Below, piece by piece: positions 31,935 through 36,996 of a stretch of DNA of 36,996 nt. A model generated the notes under the pieces. It was not told where the DNA came from and did no database searches. It worked only from the letters and a program-made list of their open reading frames with translations. How positions within the stretch are numbered: the first letter of the stretch is position 1; the number at the start of each line of letters is the position of its first letter. A program made the translations under genes and the position numbers. The stretch comes from Bacillota bacterium (GTDB lineage: Bacteria > Bacillota > Bacilli > Alicyclobacillales > Alicyclobacillaceae), in contig JAJZAV010000005.1 in the NCBI GenBank assembly GCA_021799255.1, positions 1 to 36,996 on the forward strand, in the 5' to 3' direction.

Positions 31935-33344
31935 ATGGATTTCTACCCGGACAACCAAAATCCACGTCGCAAACGAGGAGGGGCTCTGAAGCAGATGGCT
32001 GGCGTGACGCTCGCAGCCGTGTTCGGGTCGGCGCTGACGGCCGGAGTGCTGTCGCAGGCTTGGAAGCCGGCACCCGCGGCGGCCAGCACTACGGCACAAG
32101 CGGCCGCAACGACCCAATCGGCGGTATCGTCGAACGCCGCATTGGCATCGGCCCCGGCCTCTGCCGTGGGAAGTACCACCAATTTGGCCGCGGCCGCCGC
32201 GGCCGCGACGGACCCCGACGCCATCGTAGAGCAGATCTTCAAGCGAGTGGAACCTGACGTTGTCGCCGTCGTCAATTACCAAAACGTTAGCAACTTCTTC
32301 ACGCAACAGACTTCTCTGCAGGAGTACGGGGTCGGTTCCGGCGTCCTGTTTAAGAAGGACTCGAACTATGGGTATTTCGTCACGAATAACCATGTCGTGG
32401 CCGGGGCGAATAAGCTTGAAATCGTCCTGTACAGTGGGGTGCACGTAAAAGCCACGCTGGTTGGTGCGGATCCGTACACGGACCTCGCCGTGATCAAGGT
32501 GCCTGCGAAAGACCTGAGCGGAATCACTCCCGCGCAGTTCGCAAATTCGAATAACATTCAGCCCGGCCAGTTGGCGGTTGCGATTGGGACCCCGCTGGGG
32601 CTCAATTTTGCGGAGACCGTTACGTCCGGAATTGTAAGCGGCACGTCCCGAGTCATGCCTGTCGAGACGCCGAACGGTTCCAGCGTGCTCGATTATCAGG
32701 ACGCCATCCAAACGGACGCGGCCATCAACCCGGGCAACAGCGGCGGCCCGCTCCTCAACTACCTCGGTCAGGTGGTTGGCATCAACAGCAGCAAAATCGT
32801 GCAAACGGGGACGCAATCCATGGGATTCGCGATTCCATCGGACGAAGTGAAAACAGTCGTGCAACAACTGATGCTGACGGGTCATATGACGCACCCCGCT
32901 CTCGGTATCACGGCGTATTCGCTGTCCGACTTACCGCAACAGTATTGGCCTAACATTCCTGTGAACTACGGCGTGTACGTGTACTCCGTGGATAGCGCCG
33001 GAGCAAAGGCATCGGGCCTGAAGGCCGGCGACGTTATCGTTGCGGTCAACGGTCAAACCGTGCAGGGCGAGGCGAGCCTAAGGACCGCCATCTTCGCATT
33101 GAAACCTGGTACAACCGTGAAACTTACGGTTTATCGGGACAAGAAGAAGCTGACGTTGTCCGTCAAGTTAGGCACGTTGACCGCAGCCGCAGCGGCCGCC
33201 GCATCACAATCCACTCCGTCCTCCGGCGGTTCGTCAGGATCCGGATTTGGTTCTGGGTTTGGGAACGGATTTGGCGGCGGCTACGGTTCCGGGTCCGGCT
33301 CTGGTGCCATCGGAAACAGCGGCACGACGTTATCGGGATCGTAA
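31935..33344 (+). CDS. htrA: HtrA/DegP-type membrane serine protease with PDZ domain
   Basis: Extracytoplasmic quality-control protease that degrades misfolded exported proteins. A cytoplasmic basic head (PRRKRGG) precedes one membrane helix (about 20-41). A low-complexity Ala/Thr/Ser linker (42-92) follows, then the trypsin-like domain with H153 in TNNHVV, D183 in TDLAVI and S269 in GNSGGPLL. A PDZ domain (about 322-420) contains VYVYSVDSAGAKASGLKAGDVIVAVNGQ. The last 50 residues are an unusual Gly/Ser/Phe tail with repeated GFG and GSG units. The ATG lies after GGGAGGAGAG. It is divergent from a two-component system, the arrangement of CssRS-controlled htrB in Bacillus, so induction by secretion stress is likely. 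A terminator follows. Confidence 0.94.
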   Translation: MDFYPDNQNPRRKRGGALKQMAGVTLAAVFGSALTAGVLSQAWKPAPAAASTTAQAAATTQSAVSSNAALASAPASAVGSTTNLAAAAAAATDPDAIVEQIFKRVEPDVVAVVNYQNVSNFFTQQTSLQEYGVGSGVLFKKDSNYGYFVTNNHVVAGANKLEIVLYSGVHVKATLVGADPYTDLAVIKVPAKDLSGITPAQFANSNNIQPGQLAVAIGTPLGLNFAETVTSGIVSGTSRVMPVETPNGSSVLDYQDAIQTDAAINPGNSGGPLLNYLGQVVGINSSKIVQTGTQSMGFAIPSDEVKTVVQQLMLTGHMTHPALGITAYSLSDLPQQYWPNIPVNYGVYVYSVDSAGAKASGLKAGDVIVAVNGQTVQGEASLRTAIFALKPGTTVKLTVYRDKKKLTLSVKLGTLTAAAAAAASQSTPSSGGSSGSGFGSGFGNGFGGGYGSGSGSGAIGNSGTTLSGS

Positions 33345-33374
33345 TCCGTGCGACTTTAGACGCCTTAGACACGG

Positions 33375-33417
33375 TCCCCCCTAGCTCCCTCGTCCAAAAT
33401 TGGACAGGGGGCTTTTT
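33375..33417 (+). terminator. intrinsic terminator of htrA
   Basis: A stem built from CCCT/GTCC and GGAC/AGGGGG around loop aaaatt, with a few G-T pairs and one mismatch, followed by cTTTTT, 30 bases after the htrA stop codon. Confidence 0.7.
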
Positions 33418-33652
33418 GGCTTGCATTTGTGCGCGTCCCCCTGCACGAGTGCGGAGACCTGCGATTCGTTCCTTCATACGATATGAGAACTGCACCACTT
33501 TGCGAGTTGGCTGCGAGGACACGCGGTTCCTGGCAGCCTTGGCATCGGGATGGTCTTCGTAACGCGCAATGGCAATTTGGCCCAGAGGAGGGTATAGGAT
33601 CTCCCAGAATGGCTCCATACTGTCAAATGTCGAGTCTACCCGTGGGTTTGTC

Positions 33653-33667
33653 AGCCCTGTCAGGGCT
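33653..33667. repeat. 15-bp near-palindrome upstream of ytxC
   Basis: AGCCCTG-T-CAGGGCT has perfect 7-bp arms around a single base, about 80 bases upstream of the ytxC start. It could be an operator. The rest of the 400-base stretch between htrA and ytxC holds only the terminator; the short ORFs here lack ribosome-binding sites and I do not call them. Confidence 0.35.
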
Positions 33668-33744
33668 AGCCTGCGATTCGGGGGCTCATGGAAGATAACG
33701 GCGTCTGCAGGCGTTGGCTGATACCGCGGGAAGGAATGAGGCTC

Positions 33745-34581
33745 GTGCAACTTGCGATACTGGAATCGGAGTTCTCTCCGGAAGTGCTCCTGCGGCGGTT
33801 GCTTGACGAAGGCTATGAAGCACGTCTTTCTACGTCGGCGCCGGAGCGTGTAATTGTGGTGGCAGAACCCCCATCGTTGTCAAGGTTGTCGGAGTCCGTC
33901 ACGGACTACGTACTGTCCGATTGGATAGCGGGGTACGTTCTACAGTTGCTGTCTCACGAGCACGACTACTTGAGCGCTGAGGACAGGGAATACGTGGGGC
34001 TGCTCGCGTCCCATACGTTTCGCATGGGCACGGGAGCGTCGGGATTTGGTTTGTGGCGAGACAAGATTAGAGACATCATCCGAGCTGTGCTCGTGCGCAG
34101 CGGAAGCGTGAACATCCGCGGCATCCTCCGCTTTCGAGCCGGTGAGTTTCTGCGAGCCATCGACGTCCAACTCACGGACGTCGTCCAGCATTTTCTCGCG
34201 GATCGGGAATATGAGGAGTTTGTGTCAATGCTTCGCGTTATGCTTGATGCACAGCCTCCGTCAACCCAGACGCTGCACCTATATTGCACGGATCAGCGCG
34301 TTTGGATCTGCGACGAGGGGGGCAACCTCGTTCGCGATAGGGAGGTTGCGAAGGCGGCGCACGAAGCGAGTGAAGACGGGGAAGTCGACGCCGAGGACCT
34401 CGCAATGAGCATTCTCATCATGAAGTCGCCCTGCCGCATTATTATTCACGATCTCGCCGAAGGTGCCACTTGGCCCAGTTTCGCCCAAACCGTGGAACGG
34501 GTGTTTCTTGAGAGGGCCAGTCGGTGCGAACATTGCTCGACTTGCGACAAATTGCGTCGAGCCGCCTCCGACGGCACTTGA
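33745..34581 (+). CDS. ytxC: YtxC-like sporulation-associated protein
   Basis: A cytoplasmic protein of the YtxC family, annotated as a putative sporulation protein; its biochemical role is unknown. The family's pattern is visible in VNIRGILRFRAGEFLRAIDVQLTDVV, then FLADREYEEFVSMLRVMLDAQPP and LHLYCTDQRVWICDEGG. The C-terminus has CEHCSTC, a cysteine pair cluster that may bind metal. It lies just upstream of thrS, as in Bacillus subtilis, which supports the call. The ORF track opens at 33688; AAGGA lies 9 bases before a GTG at 33745, so I use that start, with ATG 33736 as the other option. No other enzymatic motif is visible. Confidence 0.75.
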   Translation: MQLAILESEFSPEVLLRRLLDEGYEARLSTSAPERVIVVAEPPSLSRLSESVTDYVLSDWIAGYVLQLLSHEHDYLSAEDREYVGLLASHTFRMGTGASGFGLWRDKIRDIIRAVLVRSGSVNIRGILRFRAGEFLRAIDVQLTDVVQHFLADREYEEFVSMLRVMLDAQPPSTQTLHLYCTDQRVWICDEGGNLVRDREVAKAAHEASEDGEVDAEDLAMSILIMKSPCRIIIHDLAEGATWPSFAQTVERVFLERASRCEHCSTCDKLRRAASDGT

Positions 34582-34669
34582 CGTTAGAGCGTTGGTTTTG
34601 TATCCTGACAGGCATAGCATTGTTTGGGTTTTAGAGCGAGAGCTCGCACGGTGTGAGAAAGTTCTATAT

Positions 34670-34967
34670 GGTGGCGTTACGGAGAGACACGCCTCGCTAA
34701 GCGCTGCGTACAGAGAGAAGATGTCGTCGGCTGTAAGCATCTTCCGTCAGCATAGCAGAAGGATACCACTTTCCTAGCCGCACCGGGGAGATCCTCATCG
34801 GTCACCGTTTTCTCTAGCGGCCTTGGTGATGGATTGAAACGGTGCCGAAGGCGCTCGATACGCGCGCACGAGGAATCCTCAATATGAGTTGCGATGGAGG
34901 ATTCGAATGTGGGTGGAACCACGGGAGGTACGCTCTCGTCCCTATAGTATGGGGCGGGGGCTTTTTT
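34670..34967 (+). ncRNA. T-box riboswitch leader of thrS
   Basis: An untranslated leader that senses uncharged threonyl-tRNA. The signature T-box GGGTGGAACCACGGG lies at 34911-34925 and can pair its GGG and ACG with CGTCCC to form the antiterminator. Just upstream is a stem III of GAATCCTC/GAGGATTC (34873-34904). Before it is a stem II-like helix CACCGTTT/AAACGGTG (34803-34844), extended by CGG/CCG. Stem I is less certain: GCTA/TAGC, GCTG/CAGC and AAGATG/CATCTT are nested, with GGTG/CACC and GGAGA/TTTCC as a possible base. This places ACC (34765-34767), followed by A, in the specifier loop, as expected for threonine. The 412-base gap between ytxC and thrS holds no other gene. Confidence 0.85.
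34932..34967 (+). terminator. T-box-controlled terminator of thrS leader
   Basis: GCTCTCGTCCC pairs with GGGGCGGGGGC over 11 pairs (three G-T) around an 8-base loop, followed by TTTTTT. It shares CGTCCC with the antiterminator, so the two structures exclude each other. Confidence 0.85.
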
Positions 34968-34993
34968 AGTGCCGAAAAAGAGGAGTGATTTTA

Positions 34994-36943
34994 ATGGCGG
35001 GCCAAGAGTTCGCAGTGAGCCTGAAAGACGGGTCCGAGCGACGCTACCAGTCAGGGACGAGCTATCTTGAGATTGCGCAGGACATCAGCCAGGGCTTGGC
35101 GCGAGAGGCGGTGGCGGCGAAGGTAAACGGCAAGGTCGTCGATTTGTCGAGCGTTATCGAAGGGAACGTTTCCTTAGAGATTCTCACGCTGAAGGACGAG
35201 GAAGGCGTTGACGTCATGCGTCACACGTGCGCGCACGTCATGGCCCAGGCGGTTTCGCGCGTGTTTCCAGGGACCAAGTTCGCCATCGGACCGGTCATTG
35301 AGAACGGGTTCTACTACGACTTTGCGGACCATGTTTTCACCCCGGAAGATCTGCCCAAAATCGAAGAAGAGATGAAGAAGATTGTCAAGGCGGACTATCC
35401 CATCGTACGCAAGGTCCTCTCCCGCGACGGGGCTACCCAGTTCTTTCGCGAACGCGAGGACAGGTTCAAGGTGGAGATCATTGAGGATCTGCCCGAGTCC
35501 GAGACCTTGACGACGTACTCTCAGGGGGAATTCGTCGACTTATGCAGGGGTCCCCACCTTCCGTCTACGGGGCGGATCAAGGTCTTCAAGCTGATGTCCA
35601 TCGCGGGCGCGTATTGGCGCGGCGACTCCTCGCGCGAAATGCTGACGCGCATCTACGCCGTCGCTTTTGCCAAGAAGGCCGAACTCGACGAGCACCTGAG
35701 GATCTTGGAGGAAGCAAAAGAACGAGATCATCGACGGCTTGGCAAGGAACTGGGTATCTTCATGCTCTCGAAGGAGGTTGGCCAAGGGCTGCCTTTGTGG
35801 CTACCAAACGGCGCGCGGATAAGGCGGACCATCGAGCGCTACATCGTGGATCTCGAGGAGAGCCTTGGTTACCAGCATGTGTACACCCCGCACATGGCCA
35901 GCGTGGAACTGTACAAAATTTCCGGTCACTGGCAGCATTATCACGAAGACATGTATCCTCCGATGCAGATGGACAACGAGGAACTCGTCTTGCGCCCGAT
36001 GAACTGCCCGCACCACATGATGATCTTCAAATCGAGCATGCACAGTTACAGGGACTTGCCCCTTCGCGTTGCGGAACTTGGAATGATGCATCGTCACGAG
36101 ATGTCGGGGGCGCTCGCCGGGTTGCAGCGAGTGCGTATGATGACCTTGAATGACGCCCACATTTTCTGCCGGCCAGACCAGATTCAGTCCGAGTTCACCC
36201 GGGTCGTGAAGCTCATTGAGCACGTGTACAAGGACTTTGGTCTAAAGGAGTTCTATTACCGATTGTCCTATCGCGATCCCGCCAACAAAGAGAAATACGT
36301 CCAAAACGACGAGATGTGGGAAACGGCGCAGGCGATGCTCAAGCAAGCCATGGACGATCTCGGTTTGCCCTACGTCGAAGCTCCCGGTGAAGCCGCGTTC
36401 TATGGTCCAAAGCTCGACGTCCAGGTGAAGACTGCCCTCGGGCGTGACGAAACCTTGTCGACGATACAGATTGATTTTCATTTGCCGAACCAGTTCGAGC
36501 TTGAGTATATCGGGGAGGATGGTAAGGGGCATCGTCCCGTCGTGATTCATCGAGGGGTTGTGGGCACCATGGAGCGATTCGTCGCTCTGTTGCTCGAGCA
36601 GTACAAAGGGGCGTTCCCCGCCTGGTTGGCTCCGGTGCAGGCCCGCGTGGCAACGGTCGCAAAGGAGTACGAGGAGTACGCCCATCGCGTGGCGCAGTTC
36701 CTGCGAGACATGGGACTGCGTGCTGAGGTGGACGACAGGTCCGAAAAAATCGGGTACAAAATTCGCGAGGCCCAGGTGCAAAAAGTTCCTTACACGCTGG
36801 TGGTTGGAGAAAAGGAGACTCACGGCGGCACGGTCAGTGTGCGCCGATACGCACAGGGCGATTTGGGTGCTTTCACGCTGGAGGAATTCGCAGCGCGCCT
36901 GAAGCAGGAAGTGGACGACAAGGAGTTGCTCGTTGAAGCTTGA
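34994..36943 (+). CDS. thrS: threonyl-tRNA synthetase
   Basis: Charges tRNA-Thr with threonine and edits mischarged serine. Domains in order: N-terminal TGS (about 1-62, [21 protein letters not shown]), editing domain starting [24 protein letters not shown], and the class II catalytic core with motif 2 [20 protein letters not shown] and zinc-ligand blocks including [12 protein letters not shown]. Motif 3 [16 protein letters not shown] and the anticodon-binding domain (about 535-649) follow. Length 649 is normal. The ORF track begins at a GTG (34985), which overlaps the ribosome-binding site. ATG 34994, 8 bases after GAGGAG, is the natural start. It is controlled by the T-box leader. The 53 bases after the stop hold no gene; TTGACT near the window end could be a -35 box of the next transcript. 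Confidence 0.97.
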   Translation: MAGQEFAVSLKDGSERRYQSGTSYLEIAQDISQGLAREAVAAKVNGKVVDLSSVIEGNVSLEILTLKDEEGVDVMRHTCAHVMAQAVSRVFPGTKFAIGPVIENGFYYDFADHVFTPEDLPKIEEEMKKIVKADYPIVRKVLSRDGATQFFREREDRFKVEIIEDLPESETLTTYSQGEFVDLCRGPHLPSTGRIKVFKLMSIAGAYWRGDSSREMLTRIYAVAFAKKAELDEHLRILEEAKERDHRRLGKELGIFMLSKEVGQGLPLWLPNGARIRRTIERYIVDLEESLGYQHVYTPHMASVELYKISGHWQHYHEDMYPPMQMDNEELVLRPMNCPHHMMIFKSSMHSYRDLPLRVAELGMMHRHEMSGALAGLQRVRMMTLNDAHIFCRPDQIQSEFTRVVKLIEHVYKDFGLKEFYYRLSYRDPANKEKYVQNDEMWETAQAMLKQAMDDLGLPYVEAPGEAAFYGPKLDVQVKTALGRDETLSTIQIDFHLPNQFELEYIGEDGKGHRPVVIHRGVVGTMERFVALLLEQYKGAFPAWLAPVQARVATVAKEYEEYAHRVAQFLRDMGLRAEVDDRSEKIGYKIREAQVQKVPYTLVVGEKETHGGTVSVRRYAQGDLGAFTLEEFAARLKQEVDDKELLVEA

Positions 36944-36996
36944 TTCGTCCTTGTTGCCTTTGCATCGAGCCCTGTGTCGTTGACTTTCCCCCAGAA

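Noticed and set aside
31863-32894. 343-residue ORF on the minus strand
   Set aside because: It is antisense to htrA, with an Arg/His-rich composition and no motif.
33163-33750. 195-residue ORF on the minus strand across the htrA end and the ytxC upstream region
   Set aside because: It has no ribosome-binding site, overlaps the htrA 3' end and its terminator, and shows no recognisable domain.

Overview
The window looks like chromosomal DNA of a spore-forming, moderately GC-rich Firmicute. My best guess is the Alicyclobacillaceae. The reasons are a GerA/GerB/GerC germinant-receptor operon, a ytxC-thrS pair with a T-box leader, a VanW-family protein, a YjcZ-like mini-protein, strong AGGAGG ribosome-binding sites with frequent GTG/TTG starts, and a GH113 mannanase, a family whose structural prototype comes from Alicyclobacillus. 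The genus is inferred from gene content alone. I see no CRISPR array, tRNA, rRNA, transposase or phage gene.

Layout. 1-3.6 kb: 3' part of a GAF-GGDEF diguanylate cyclase, a small CxxC/CxxH protein, an Fsr-type MFS exporter and an orphan CheB, closed by a perfect 16-bp inverted repeat. 3.6-9.6 kb: GH130 phosphorylase and VanW protein on the minus strand, then an EamA-like permease, a second MFS exporter and an O-antigen-ligase-like protein on the plus strand. 9.7-13.8 kb: PatB/MalY C-S lyase, nitroreductase, a solitary leuB and a coiled-coil protein of unknown function. 13.8-18.2 kb: a carbohydrate island with two TIM-barrel sugar isomerases/epimerases, the GH113 mannanase and a two-domain SGNH esterase. 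A palindromic LacI-type operator overlaps the -35 box between the first isomerase and the mannanase. 18.3-21.7 kb: nadE, a TPR membrane protein, galE and a basic coiled-coil protein. 21.9-26.5 kb: the YjcZ-like mini-protein, the ger operon and a small two-TM protein. 26.7-29.4 kb: a secreted alpha/beta esterase and hemZ. 29.5-33.3 kb: a sensor kinase/response regulator pair divergent from an HtrA-type protease, the layout of the Bacillus CssRS-HtrB secretion-stress module. 33.7-37 kb: ytxC, a T-box leader with terminator, and thrS.

How the genes work together. GH113 (endo-mannanase), the SGNH protein (possible deacetylase) and GH130 (mannoside phosphorylase, 10 kb away) plausibly form a beta-mannan/glucomannan pathway, but no dedicated transporter is visible. 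The kinase, regulator and htrA form an envelope-stress circuit. The three ger genes overlap by a few bases and form one complex.

Most unusual features: nadE has no ATG/GTG/TTG start that keeps its conserved N-terminus, and an ATA sits exactly where the start is expected. The mannan-type operator/promoter, the paired inverted repeats between the two-component genes and htrA, and two genes of unknown function also deserve a closer look. No entirely new multi-gene system is evident.
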